Shown piece by piece: positions 16,544-26,774 of a DNA stretch of 64,000 nt. The notes below the pieces were generated by a model, which was not told where the DNA came from, did not search any database, and was given only the letters and a program-made list of their open reading frames with translations. The position numbers and the translations under genes are program-made. Positions within the stretch are counted from its first letter, which is position 1. Each line of letters starts with the position of its first letter. Source of the DNA: Stagnimonas sp965279705 (lineage in GTDB: Bacteria; Pseudomonadota; Gammaproteobacteria; Nevskiales; Nevskiaceae); the NCBI GenBank assembly GCA_965279705.1, contig OZ257257.1:1364001-1428000 (forward strand). Direction: 5' to 3'.

Positions 16544-17194
16544 TCAGAGTACGGCGGCCACGGGTGCGGTCTTGCTGCGGTACTCGCAGAGGTCGTAGAT
16601 GGCGCAGCGCGGGCACTCGGGGCTGCGTGCCTTGCAGACGTAGCGCCCGTGCAGGATCAGCCAGTGGTGCGCGTCCTGCGCAAACTCGGGCTCGGTGAAC
16701 TTCACCAGCTTGTCTTCGACCACCCGCACATCCTTGCCGGGGGCCAGGCCGGTGCGGTTGGCGACGCGGAAGATGTGGGTGTCGACGGCAATGGTCGGTT
16801 CGCCGAACGCGGTGTTGAGTACGACATTGGCGGTTTTGCGGCCGACGCCGGGCAGGGCTTCGAGTGCGGCGCGGTCATGCGGCACCTGGCTGCCGTGGAG
16901 CTCGATCAGCATCCTGCACAGGCCGATCACGTTCTTGGCCTTGGTCTGATACAAGCCGATGGTCTTGATGTAGCCGCGCAGCGCTTCTTCACCCAGCGCC
17001 AGGATCGTCTCCGGCGTATTGGCCACCGGATAGAGCTTGGCAGTGGCCTTGTTGACCGACACATCCGTCGCCTGAGCTGACAGCACCACGGCGACCAGCA
17101 GCTCGAAAGGGTTGCTGAAGCGCAGCTCCGTGGTCGGTGATGGATTGGTGGCGCGCAGGCGTTCGTAGATCTGGCGGCGTTTGGCGGCGTTCAT
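16544..17194 (-). CDS. nth: endonuclease III (DNA glycosylase/AP lyase)
   Basis: 216 residues (E. coli Nth 211). Helix-hairpin-helix LPGVGRKTANVV (about residue 111) carries the catalytic lysine; the catalytic Asp is in VDTHIFR. The C-terminal [4Fe-4S] motif C-x6-C-x2-C-x5-C is complete at about 187-203. It removes oxidised pyrimidines in base-excision repair. The frame stays open upstream as a shadow of rsxB, but the true ATG at 17194 overlaps the rsxB stop as ATGA, so the two genes are translationally coupled rather than fused. Confidence 0.95.
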   Translation of the reverse strand: MNAAKRRQIYERLRATNPSPTTELRFSNPFELLVAVVLSAQATDVSVNKATAKLYPVANTPETILALGEEALRGYIKTIGLYQTKAKNVIGLCRMLIELHGSQVPHDRAALEALPGVGRKTANVVLNTAFGEPTIAVDTHIFRVANRTGLAPGKDVRVVEDKLVKFTEPEFAQDAHHWLILHGRYVCKARSPECPRCAIYDLCEYRSKTAPVAAVL

Positions 17195-17763
17195 GGCGCA
17201 CCGGCCTTGGCGCGCGCCATCGCCGCTGCAAGCGGATTGCTGGCTTTCTTGCGTGCACGGGCAGCCTCGTCTTCGGCCTGCCAGCGCACTAGCCGCGTCG
17301 CGCGCGCGCGGTAGCGGTCGAGTGAATGCGGCGCGCGCAAGAAGGGCGCGGGCAGTTCCGGTGCTTCCACCATCTCGATGCAATCGACCGGGCAGGGCGG
17401 CACGCACAGCTCGCAGCCGGTGCATTCCGCCGTGATGATGGTGTGCATCAGGTTGGGCCCGCCGATGATCGCGTCCACCGGGCAGGCCTGGATGCACTTG
17501 GTGCAGCCGATGCAGTCGGCCTCGATCACGCGGGCGACCAGCTCGGTCAGTATCTCGATGCCGAAGCTGGGATTGAGGGGTTTCTCGGCGACGCCCAATA
17601 CGGCAGCCAGTCGGGCGACACCCGCTTGGCCACCGGGCGGACATTGGTCGATATCCGCGATACCGCTCGCCAGAGCTTCGGCGTAGGCACGGCAATCGGG
17701 ATAGCCGCAGCGCGTGCACTGCGTTTGCGGCAGGGCGGCGTCCAGGCGATCAGCGAGGGTCAT
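17191..17763 (-). CDS. rsxB: RnfB/RsxB-type ferredoxin, stand-alone
   Basis: 190 residues. The N-terminal Fe-S motif region (CTRCGYPDCRAYAEA with a downstream CPPGG) is followed by two [4Fe-4S] ferredoxin motifs, CIGCTKCIQACPVD and CTGCELCVPPCPVD (about 85-125). The usual RnfB N-terminal membrane anchor is missing and none of rnfA/C/D/G/E is nearby, so it is probably a soluble electron carrier. Coupling to nth, itself an Fe-S enzyme, hints at a shared need but proves nothing. The C-terminal tail is Ala/Arg/Lys rich. Confidence 0.85.
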   Translation of the reverse strand: MTLADRLDAALPQTQCTRCGYPDCRAYAEALASGIADIDQCPPGGQAGVARLAAVLGVAEKPLNPSFGIEILTELVARVIEADCIGCTKCIQACPVDAIIGGPNLMHTIITAECTGCELCVPPCPVDCIEMVEAPELPAPFLRAPHSLDRYRARATRLVRWQAEDEAARARKKASNPLAAAMARAKAGAP

Positions 17764-17800
17764 GGCTTCCGTGAGTTGAGAGAAAGTGATTCGTCGGCGC

Positions 17801-17817
17801 TGCTACGCGGCGTAGCA
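17801..17817. repeat. short palindrome between metG and rsxB
   Basis: TGCTACGC/GCGTAGCA with a single central G is a perfect 17-base palindrome in the 58-bp gap after metG. No T-tract follows on either strand, so an operator or processing site is as likely as a terminator. Confidence 0.3.
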
Positions 17818-17821
17818 ACAA

Positions 17822-19864
17822 TCACTTAATACGCATGCCCGGCTGTGCGCCCGCGTCGGGCCACAGTAGGCAAGGCCCGCCGCGCTCGTCGCTGGCGGCC
17901 AGAACCATGCCCTCGCTCATGCCGAACTTCATCTTGCGCGGGGTGAGGTTGGCGACGCAGACGGTGAGCTTGCCCACCAGTGTCTCCGGCGCATACGCGG
18001 CCTTGATGCCGGCAAACACCTGCCGCTCGCCCATCGGCCCCAGATCGAGCTTGAGGCGCAGCAGTTTGTCGGCACCTTCGACGTGCTCGGCGCTGGCGAT
18101 GCGGGCGATACGCAGATCGACCTTGGTGAAGTCGTCGATGCTGATGGTGGCGGCTTCGATGGCGGGTTTTGCTTCCACTTTGGCCGGGGTAGCGGGTGCT
18201 GCAACTACAGCAGGCTTCACGTCTTCCTTCGAGGCTTCGATCACGGCTTCAATACTCTTTGTTTCGATGCGGGTGAACAGCGGGGCATAGCTCTTTATTC
18301 GGGTGCCGAGCAGCGGCGTTCCGGCATCGGCCCAGCGCAGGGGAGCAACGGCAAGAAATCGCTCTGTCTCTGTGACGACAATCGGCATGACCGGTTTGAG
18401 GTAGATCGCAAGAACACGGAAAAGATTGAGTGCGGAGGTGCAGATGGCGTGCAGCTTCTCGCTCTGCATGGGGTCTTTCGCAAGTGTCCAAGGTGCTCTC
18501 TCTGCAATGTAGACGTTAGTCGCGCCCGCGAGATCCATGATGTTGCGAATTGCTTCGCTATATTCACCACGCTCGTAATTTTTAGAGATGGAGTCCGATT
18601 GCTCAGCTGCTAATACGAATAGATCCCGGCCTTCCCTGTCCATATCGGCCGCCAGCTTCCCGTCGAACTGCTTCTCGATAAAGCCCGCACAGCGGCTGGC
18701 GATGTTCACCCACTTCCCCACCACATCACTGTTCACACGGCTTGTGAAGTCGGAGAACGAGAGATCGAGATCATCTGGGCCAGCGCCCAAACGCGCGGCG
18801 AAGTAGTAGCGCAGTGCTTCGGGCGGCAGGGTTTCGAGATAGGTACGAGCCTTGATGAAAGTGCCGCGGCTCTTGCTCATCTTCGCGCCATTGACCGTCA
18901 GATAGCCGTTGACGTGCAGCGCGGTCGGCGTGCGATGGCCAGAGCCTTGCAGCATCGCGGGCCAGAACAGGCCGTGGAAGTTGACGATGTCCTTGCCGAT
19001 GAAGTGGTGCAGCTCAGTCTCGCTGCCCGCCTTCCAGAACGATTCGAAGTCCAGGCTCTGCTTGGCGCAATGCGCCTTGAAGCTGGCGATGTAGCCGATG
19101 GGTGCGTCGAGCCAGACGTAGAAATACTTGCCGGGTGCGTCGGGGATGGCGAAGCCGAAATAGGGCGCATCGCGGGAGATATCCCAGGCCTTGAGGCCGG
19201 CATCGAACCACTCGCGCAGCTTGGCCTTGATCGAGCTGTGGATATTCGCGGACGCCAGCCACTCGGCGAGAAACGGCTGGAATTGTGCGAGCTCGAAGAA
19301 GTAATGCTCGCTGTCGCGCATCTCGGGTGTGGCCCCGCTCACCACGCTGCGCGGGTTCTTGAGATCCGTCGGTGAATACGCTGCACCACAGTTTTCGCAG
19401 TTGTCACCGTATTGATCCGCCGTGCCGCACTTGGGGCACTCGCCCTTGATGTAGCGATCCGGCAGAAACATCTGCTTCACCGGGTCGTAGAGCTGCTGGA
19501 TGGTCTTGGCGCTGATCGCGCCCGCCGCCTTCAGGCGCGTGTAGATGCTCTCCGAAAGCTGTCGGTTTTCTTCCGAGTGCGTCGAGTGGTAGTGATCGAA
19601 CTGCACGCCAAAGTCGGCGAAATCCTTTTCGTGCTGCTGCTGGATGTCGGCGATGAAGACTTCGGGTGTGACGCCCGCCTTCTCGGCCGCGAGCATGATC
19701 GGCGTGCCATGCGCATCGTCGGCGCAAACGTAGTGCACCTCGTGCCCGCACATGCGCTGAAACCGCACCCAGATATCAGCTTGCAGATAGCCCACCATGT
19801 GGCCGAGATGCAGCGGGCCGTTTGCGTAGGGCAGGGCGTTGGTGACGAGGATACGACGAGTCAT
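17822..19864 (-). CDS. metG: methionyl-tRNA synthetase
   Basis: 680 residues, full length for the E. coli-type dimeric enzyme. The HIGH motif is HLGH (about residues 18-21), the zinc knuckle Cys residues lie in CPKCG and CENCG (about 142-158), and KMSKS is at about 328-332. A C-terminal EMAP-II/tRNA-binding domain begins near residue 575 after an Ala/Lys/Pro-rich linker. It charges initiator and elongator tRNA-Met. Codon use in 18240-18600 looks somewhat less GC-biased than the rest, but the frame is intact. Confidence 0.97.
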   Translation of the reverse strand: MTRRILVTNALPYANGPLHLGHMVGYLQADIWVRFQRMCGHEVHYVCADDAHGTPIMLAAEKAGVTPEVFIADIQQQHEKDFADFGVQFDHYHSTHSEENRQLSESIYTRLKAAGAISAKTIQQLYDPVKQMFLPDRYIKGECPKCGTADQYGDNCENCGAAYSPTDLKNPRSVVSGATPEMRDSEHYFFELAQFQPFLAEWLASANIHSSIKAKLREWFDAGLKAWDISRDAPYFGFAIPDAPGKYFYVWLDAPIGYIASFKAHCAKQSLDFESFWKAGSETELHHFIGKDIVNFHGLFWPAMLQGSGHRTPTALHVNGYLTVNGAKMSKSRGTFIKARTYLETLPPEALRYYFAARLGAGPDDLDLSFSDFTSRVNSDVVGKWVNIASRCAGFIEKQFDGKLAADMDREGRDLFVLAAEQSDSISKNYERGEYSEAIRNIMDLAGATNVYIAERAPWTLAKDPMQSEKLHAICTSALNLFRVLAIYLKPVMPIVVTETERFLAVAPLRWADAGTPLLGTRIKSYAPLFTRIETKSIEAVIEASKEDVKPAVVAAPATPAKVEAKPAIEAATISIDDFTKVDLRIARIASAEHVEGADKLLRLKLDLGPMGERQVFAGIKAAYAPETLVGKLTVCVANLTPRKMKFGMSEGMVLAASDERGGPCLLWPDAGAQPGMRIK

Positions 19865-19906
19865 GTGCGGCTTTGAGGCTTGAAGCGGACTGGCATTATC
19901 GCGCGA

Positions 19907-21358
19907 CTAGCTATCTAGCAAACGGCTCAATCCACTCTCGATCGGCCAGTCCTTGAGCTTTTGCAGCAGGCTGCGCTGCTCGGGTGTGGTGGCAGTGAAT
20001 AGCCGCGCTTCGATCAGCTGCTCGTAGGCCTCCATCGTCAACCCCGCCAAGCCGGTATCGAATTGCAGCTTGCCCTGCACGAACTCGCGCCACTCGGCGG
20101 CTTCGTCTTCACTCAAGCGATCTGGCCAGTGCCGCGCGCGGTAGCGGAACAACAGGGTGTTGAGCCGCGCATCGCGAAACTGGCCCTGGTAGTTCCAGAG
20201 CGCATCGGCGCTGGCATCGCGCACCTTGGCGAGCAGGGGCTTGTCGGCATCGGGCATGAAGCCGGCGTAGAGCGAGAGTTCGGCGTCCTGCTCCTCAAAC
20301 TCGGGGGCGGTGAACACCGCGCGCACCTTCTCAGCCAGGGCCTCGCGCACCGTCAGCAGCAGGTCGCGGTGCTGCTGGCAGCGGGCCAGATCAATGCCCC
20401 AGCGTTCGGCCGTCGCAGCATCCAGCGTGCCGAGCGGGGAGAGCATGGGCGACTTGTTGGCGTGCACCCCCTTGAGCGGGATGCGGCTCAGGCCTTCCGG
20501 CAGATCATCATCGCTGGCGAACACGCGCTCGCGCAGCTCTTCGGCATCGAGTTCGAGTAGCTCGGTGGGGTCGAAGCTGAGATCAAAGGTGATGACGGCA
20601 TTGCTGTTGGTGGGGTGCTGGGCGAGTGGTGCGATTACCGCAAGGCAGCCGCGCGCGGCGGGGATCTTCGACGAGACGTGCACCACGGGCGTCATCTGTT
20701 GCACGTTGAGCAGGGTGCGCACGAAGTGCTTGTCGCGCAGCTTGAGCGCATGTTCCCACAGGCGCGGCTGCGCCTCACGCAGACGCCGTGCGAGGCCGAT
20801 GGTGGCATCGACATCGCTTAGCGCCTCATGCGCGTGTTCGTGGGCCAGGCCATTGGCGGCGGTCAGGTGTTGCAGCTTAAAACTGGTGCTGCCATCTTCG
20901 CGCTTCGGCCATTGCAAGCCGCTGGGGCGCAGCGCGTGCCAGAGCCGCATCACATCAATCAAATCCCAGCGCGAATTGCCGCCAAACCACTCGCGTAGAT
21001 AGGGCTCGTGAAAGTTTCGGTAGAACAGGTTGCGCGTCACCTCGTCGTCGAAGCGCAGGGTGTTGAAACCCACCGCACAAGTGCCAGTGACCATCATCTC
21101 TTCGTGGATGGCTTCTGCAAATGCGTATTCGGGCAGGCCCTCATCGCGTGCCCGCTGCGGGCTGATACCGGTGAGCAGCACCGCATCGGGATGCGGCAGC
21201 ACGTCGATCACTGGCTGGCAAAAAATGCTGATCGGCTCGCCAATGGGTTCGAGCTCCGCATTGGTGCGACGCGCAGCGAACTGCGAGGGACGGTCGCGCG
21301 TTGGGTCGACGCCGAACGTCTCGTAGTCGTGCCAGAGAAAGCTGGTTGGGGCGTTCAT
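19907..21358 (-). CDS. sbcB: exodeoxyribonuclease I
   Basis: 483 residues (E. coli 475). DEDDh exonuclease: HDYETFG near the N-terminus (about residues 10-16) holds the first Asp and Glu, VGFNTLRFDDE is the second motif and HEHAHEALSDVDATIGLA the third. The exonuclease I C-terminal domain follows. Degrades single-stranded DNA 3' to 5' in mismatch repair and recombination. It is upstream of metG in the same direction with a 42-bp gap, and diverges from the first subtilase. Confidence 0.95.
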   Translation of the reverse strand: MNAPTSFLWHDYETFGVDPTRDRPSQFAARRTNAELEPIGEPISIFCQPVIDVLPHPDAVLLTGISPQRARDEGLPEYAFAEAIHEEMMVTGTCAVGFNTLRFDDEVTRNLFYRNFHEPYLREWFGGNSRWDLIDVMRLWHALRPSGLQWPKREDGSTSFKLQHLTAANGLAHEHAHEALSDVDATIGLARRLREAQPRLWEHALKLRDKHFVRTLLNVQQMTPVVHVSSKIPAARGCLAVIAPLAQHPTNSNAVITFDLSFDPTELLELDAEELRERVFASDDDLPEGLSRIPLKGVHANKSPMLSPLGTLDAATAERWGIDLARCQQHRDLLLTVREALAEKVRAVFTAPEFEEQDAELSLYAGFMPDADKPLLAKVRDASADALWNYQGQFRDARLNTLLFRYRARHWPDRLSEDEAAEWREFVQGKLQFDTGLAGLTMEAYEQLIEARLFTATTPEQRSLLQKLKDWPIESGLSRLLDS

Positions 21359-21389
21359 GGGTATTTTTTCATCTGACGCTCGAATCGTA

Positions 21390-21419
21390 TTGCCGTTATG
21401 GCAGGCCCTTTGCTATACG
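21390..21419 (+). promoter_or_regulatory. probable promoter of subtilase 1
   Basis: TTGCCG (21390-21395), an 18-base spacer and an extended -10 TGC-TATACG (TATACG at 21414-21419). The -35 sits in AATCGTATTGC, which recurs at the same spacing in front of the second subtilase (22958-22994). The predicted leader is about 130 bases. Confidence 0.6.
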
Positions 21420-21555
21420 GTTTAGGTCGATCAGCGGCCGGTTTGATCCGTTCGTCTGAAAGCATGCACAGGGAAGTTTCACACGAGACGGGTTGTACTC
21501 ATCGCCTATGGCTACTCAGGGCATCCAAGAGCGGGATTCATCAACAGGAGTATTC

Positions 21556-22842
21556 ATGATTCGTCGGAACCCAGTGCTGAAAAATGCGATGGCTGCTGCC
21601 ATCAGCGGCTGTGCCTTGCTGGCGGCTGTCAGCGCCTCAGCGGCAACCCTTGCACCCAAGCTGATCCCTAATCAATACATCGTCGTGCTCGACAAGGCCG
21701 CTCTGCCGGCCTCGCTCGCCAAACTCGGCCTCAACGACCTCGTGCAGAGCACGCTGGTGCAGGTAGGCGGCGGTGTGGTGCTGAGCAAATACAGTACAGC
21801 CTTGACGGGCTTTTCGGCCCGTATCACGCCTAACCAAGCAGCCGCGCTCGCCAAGCTGCCCTTCGTCAAGCTGGTCGAGCAGGATCAGGTGATGTCGGCT
21901 TCGGCCACGCAGTCCAACGCCACCTGGGGCCTTGATCGCATCGACCAGCGCAACCTGCCGATGGATGGCCTCTATATCTACAGGGATCAGGCGGCTGCTG
22001 GCGTCAACGTCTACGTCATTGATACCGGCCTTGCCGCAGGTCACACCGAATTCACTGGTCGCGTCGGCGCGGGCCGCAACTTTGCGCCCAACAGCGATGG
22101 TCTGATTGGCGGCCTCATTCCCGGCGGCATCGTGCCGATCAATCTTGGTGCGCTCGATTTCGGACTGGGCCTGTTCTCGGGCGACACCGACCCCGCTGAC
22201 ACCACGGATTGCAATGGCCACGGCACGCACGTCGCGGGCACGGCCACGGGCACCGTCTATGGTGTGGCGAAGAAGGCCACCATCCATTCGGTGCGCGTGC
22301 TGGGTTGCAGCGGCTCGGGCTCCAACGCAGGCGTGATCGCCGGTGTGGACTGGGTTGCCGCCAATGCGGTCAAACCGGCGGTCGGCAACATGTCGCTCGG
22401 CGGTGGTGATTCACCGGCACTCGACCAGGCGGTTGAAAACGTCATCGCCAAGGGCATCTCGATGGCCGTGGCAGCGGGTAACGACAGCTCTGGTGCCTGC
22501 TCGGGCTCGCCCTACAAGGCACCCAACGCCATCACGGTCGGCTCGACCGACAATGGCGACGGCATGTCGTCGTTCTCCAACTTCGGCACCTGCATCGACA
22601 TCTTTGCACCCGGTGGCAGCATCACTTCTGCCGACTACAGCACCACCAGCGGTTCAACCGTTCTCAGCGGCACTTCGATGGCCAGCCCGCATGTTGCGGG
22701 TGCGATTGCACTGATTCTCGGTGCTTCGCCCGGTGCCAGCCCCGCCCAGGTGCGTAGCACGCTGGTCGGCAACGCCACACCCGGCAAGGTGACGTCGATC
22801 GGTGCCAACACGGTCAACCTGTTGCTGTACACCGCGCCCTGA
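21556..22842 (+). CDS. secreted subtilisin-like serine protease (S8), copy 1
   Basis: 428 residues from the ATG at 21556, preceded by AGGAG; an ATG at 21493 is in frame but lacks that support. Signal peptide about 1-29 (cleavage near VSASAA), inhibitor I9 propeptide about 35-115 (NQYIVVLDK start), then the S8 domain of the proteinase K-like type. Catalytic triad: Asp156 in YVIDTG, His222 in GHGTHVAGT, Ser374 in GTSMASPH. A Gly/Ile-rich insert (about 180-205) is absent from its neighbour. Likely an extracellular protease, perhaps of the kind exported by type II secretion; no C-terminal autotransporter is present. Confidence 0.92.
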   Translation: MIRRNPVLKNAMAAAISGCALLAAVSASAATLAPKLIPNQYIVVLDKAALPASLAKLGLNDLVQSTLVQVGGGVVLSKYSTALTGFSARITPNQAAALAKLPFVKLVEQDQVMSASATQSNATWGLDRIDQRNLPMDGLYIYRDQAAAGVNVYVIDTGLAAGHTEFTGRVGAGRNFAPNSDGLIGGLIPGGIVPINLGALDFGLGLFSGDTDPADTTDCNGHGTHVAGTATGTVYGVAKKATIHSVRVLGCSGSGSNAGVIAGVDWVAANAVKPAVGNMSLGGGDSPALDQAVENVIAKGISMAVAAGNDSSGACSGSPYKAPNAITVGSTDNGDGMSSFSNFGTCIDIFAPGGSITSADYSTTSGSTVLSGTSMASPHVAGAIALILGASPGASPAQVRSTLVGNATPGKVTSIGANTVNLLLYTAP

Positions 22843-22861
22843 AGGTTCTGTAGATGGGCAC

Positions 22862-22890
22862 AAAGGCGAGCTTCGGCTCGCCTTTTTTAT
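22862..22890 (+). terminator. rho-independent terminator of subtilase 1
   Basis: Stem AGGCGAGC / GCTCGCCT with a TTCG tetraloop, followed by TTTTTT; starts 20 bases after the stop codon. Classical intrinsic terminator. Confidence 0.9.
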
Positions 22891-22964
22891 TTCTGCCGAT
22901 GCCCCAGCGGCATTCGAAACTGTGAACTTGATCCTGAACGCAGCAAGCTGAATGAAGAATCGTA

Positions 22965-22994
22965 TTGCACTCAGGAATTGATAATTGCTATACA
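22965..22994 (+). promoter_or_regulatory. probable promoter of subtilase 2
   Basis: TTGCAC (22965-22970), 18-base spacer, TGC-TATACA (-10 at 22989-22994), within the same AATCGTATTGC...TGCTATAC frame as the promoter of subtilase 1. The leader would be about 100 bases. The rest of the 257-bp gap shows only the upstream terminator. Confidence 0.6.
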
Positions 22995-23099
22995 ACTACT
23001 ACCGCTGGTCGGGCAGTTCGCGACGATCGTAAGTTTCACGGCCGGCATCAAAGGGTTCGGCGTTAGGCGCCGGGCAAAGTCAATCTGACAAGGAAAGCC

Positions 23100-24335
<1,236 letters not shown>

Positions 24336-24357
24336 TGGATCGACGCGGTACGTAGGT

Positions 24358-24390
24358 AAAAACGGGCCAGACACTGGCCCGTTTTTTATT
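24358..24390 (+). terminator. rho-independent terminator of subtilase 2
   Basis: AACGGGCCAG (24361-24370), loop ACA, CTGGCCCGTT (24374-24383), then a run of T. Lies about 25 bases after the stop codon and just before apbC. Confidence 0.9.
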
Positions 24391-24425
24391 GGGCGCTGTG
24401 TTGCGTTAGCAGGGACAATAGGCGG

Positions 24426-25529
24426 ATGTTCTGGAAGAAATCACCGCCGCCCATGTCGCCCATTAGCCCCGAAGCGCTGCTCACCACGCTCGATACCATC
24501 ATCGATCCACATCTGGGGCAGGGCTTGAATGCCGCAGGCTGCGTCAAGGCGATCTACCCCACCGTCGTGCCGCGTATCGAGATCGAGCTTGGGTTTCCCG
24601 CCGCTGGTATTCGCGAGGCGCTGGTGTCCACCGTCCGCGCGGCCATCCAGCAGGCGCATGGCATCGACAGCACCGTTGAAGTGAGCTGGGACATCCAGCC
24701 ACAAACCCTGAAAGGCAATGTGCCGCCGCAAAAAGGCATCAAGAACATCATCGCCGTCGCCTCCGGCAAGGGCGGGGTGGGCAAGTCCACCGTCGCGGCC
24801 AATCTGGCACTCGCTCTGCAGGCTGAAGGCGCGCGCGTCGGCTTACTGGATGCTGACATCTATGGCCCCAGCCAGCCCCTGATGATGGGCGTGCGCCACA
24901 CCAAGCCCACTGCCATCGACCAGCGCCTGATGCGGCCCGTGATGGCGCATGGGCTGCAACTGATGAGTATTGGTTTCCTGATCGAAGAAGATCAGCCGAT
25001 GATCTGGCGCGGGCCGATGGCGACCCAAGCGCTCAACCAGTTATTGGGTGAGACGGCCTGGGATGCGCTCGACTATCTCGTCATCGACTTGCCGCCCGGC
25101 ACCGGAGACATTCAGCTCTCCATCGCGCAGAAGATGCCGGTGGCTGGCGCGGTGATCGTCACCACGCCTCAGGATGTGGCGCTCATCGATGCCAAGAAGG
25201 GCTTGCAGATGTTCAACAAGGTCAGCGTGCCGGTGCTGGGCATCATCGAGAACATGGCCATCTACTGCTGCCCCAACTGCGGCCACAGCGCCGCGATTTT
25301 TGGCGAGGGTGGTGGCGAGAAACTGGCCGAGCAAAGCGGCACTGAGCTGCTCGGCTCGCTGCCGCTGCTGCGCGCCATCCGCGAGCAGGCCGATAGCGGC
25401 ACGCCCATCGTCGCAGCCGAGCCAGACAGCGGCGTGGCGCAAACCTATCGCGCCATCGCAAGACTCACGGCAGCGCGTCTCGCACATGGCGTCGGTGGCG
25501 CTGCGTTCCCCAGCATCGAAATCGCGTGA
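24426..25529 (+). CDS. apbC: iron-sulfur cluster carrier ATPase ApbC/Mrp
   Basis: 367 residues. N-terminal MIP18/DUF59 domain (about 12-85), then a ParA/MinD-type ATPase with Walker A GKGGVGKSTVAANL (about 113-126), the IWRGPM motif and a C-terminal CPNC pair (about 281-284) that binds the transferred [4Fe-4S] cluster. Acts in the cytosol in Fe-S assembly. The stop codon overlaps the GTG of the following gene as GTGA. The neighbour dcd is a common companion in related genomes. Confidence 0.93.
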   Translation: MFWKKSPPPMSPISPEALLTTLDTIIDPHLGQGLNAAGCVKAIYPTVVPRIEIELGFPAAGIREALVSTVRAAIQQAHGIDSTVEVSWDIQPQTLKGNVPPQKGIKNIIAVASGKGGVGKSTVAANLALALQAEGARVGLLDADIYGPSQPLMMGVRHTKPTAIDQRLMRPVMAHGLQLMSIGFLIEEDQPMIWRGPMATQALNQLLGETAWDALDYLVIDLPPGTGDIQLSIAQKMPVAGAVIVTTPQDVALIDAKKGLQMFNKVSVPVLGIIENMAIYCCPNCGHSAAIFGEGGGEKLAEQSGTELLGSLPLLRAIREQADSGTPIVAAEPDSGVAQTYRAIARLTAARLAHGVGGAAFPSIEIA

Positions 25530-26137
25530 ATCGGCAGCGCCTGCTGCTGGCGTTGCTGTTGGCCGTTGCGGGGTGGCAGGCGGTGCAGTGGTGGCAGCTG
25601 AGGCCAGTGCGTCAGCCGCAGGGCGTGCTTGCTGCGGGTGAACCCGAGCAGGCGGCAAGTGATGCTGCACCGATACTGTTCGACCAATACATGCTCAAGC
25701 CGCGCGCCAGCTATCGCATCCGCGCACGGGTGCTATCGCGCAAGAACTACCGGCTCGGCCGCGAGGCCGATCTGTCGCCGGTGGACTTCGCACTCGGCTG
25801 GGGTCTGATGTCCGACAGCGTCATCATCGATGCGCTCGACATCTCGCAGAGCGGCCGGTTTTTCTGGATGCACTGGGACGACCCCGCGCCAGCCCCCGAG
25901 GGTGAGCTGATGCACCACGCCGCCAACGTCCATCTCATCCCGGCCGACAAGGTGATTGGTCGTCAGCTCGCTAAAATACGGCCCGGTCAGGTCGTCGAGT
26001 TGCAGGGCTTGCTGGTGGATGCCGCAAGTAACGATGGCTGGAACTGGAACACCTCCCTGACGCGTGACGACACCGGTGCCGGTGCCTGCGAGCTGTTCTG
26101 GGTGCAACACGCTGAAGTGCTGCTGCGCGGTCGATAA
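25526..26137 (+). CDS. conserved hypothetical anchored/exported protein
   Basis: 203 residues starting at GTG, coupled to apbC by GTGA. One N-terminal hydrophobic helix (about 6-24) suggests a membrane anchor or uncleaved signal; the rest is predicted to lie outside the cytoplasm. A conserved-looking block ends the protein: WNWNTSLTRDDTGAGACELF. I recall similar WxWxSSLTRxDTGxGxCE blocks in uncharacterised bacterial proteins, but know no function. An OB-like beta-rich core is plausible (inference). Confidence 0.7.
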   Translation: MNRQRLLLALLLAVAGWQAVQWWQLRPVRQPQGVLAAGEPEQAASDAAPILFDQYMLKPRASYRIRARVLSRKNYRLGREADLSPVDFALGWGLMSDSVIIDALDISQSGRFFWMHWDDPAPAPEGELMHHAANVHLIPADKVIGRQLAKIRPGQVVELQGLLVDAASNDGWNWNTSLTRDDTGAGACELFWVQHAEVLLRGR

Positions 26138-26161
26138 CAACACACGGGAACGAGCAAAAAG

Positions 26162-26728
<567 letters not shown>

Positions 26729-26774
26729 TCTGCCGGCGGCAGACTTCGGGATTGTCCCGAACAAAGTCGCTACC

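Noticed and set aside
17195..17719. Apparent N-terminal extension of nth giving a 391-residue fusion
   Set aside because: The extension is rsxB in another frame; the ATGA overlap gives the true nth start at 17194.
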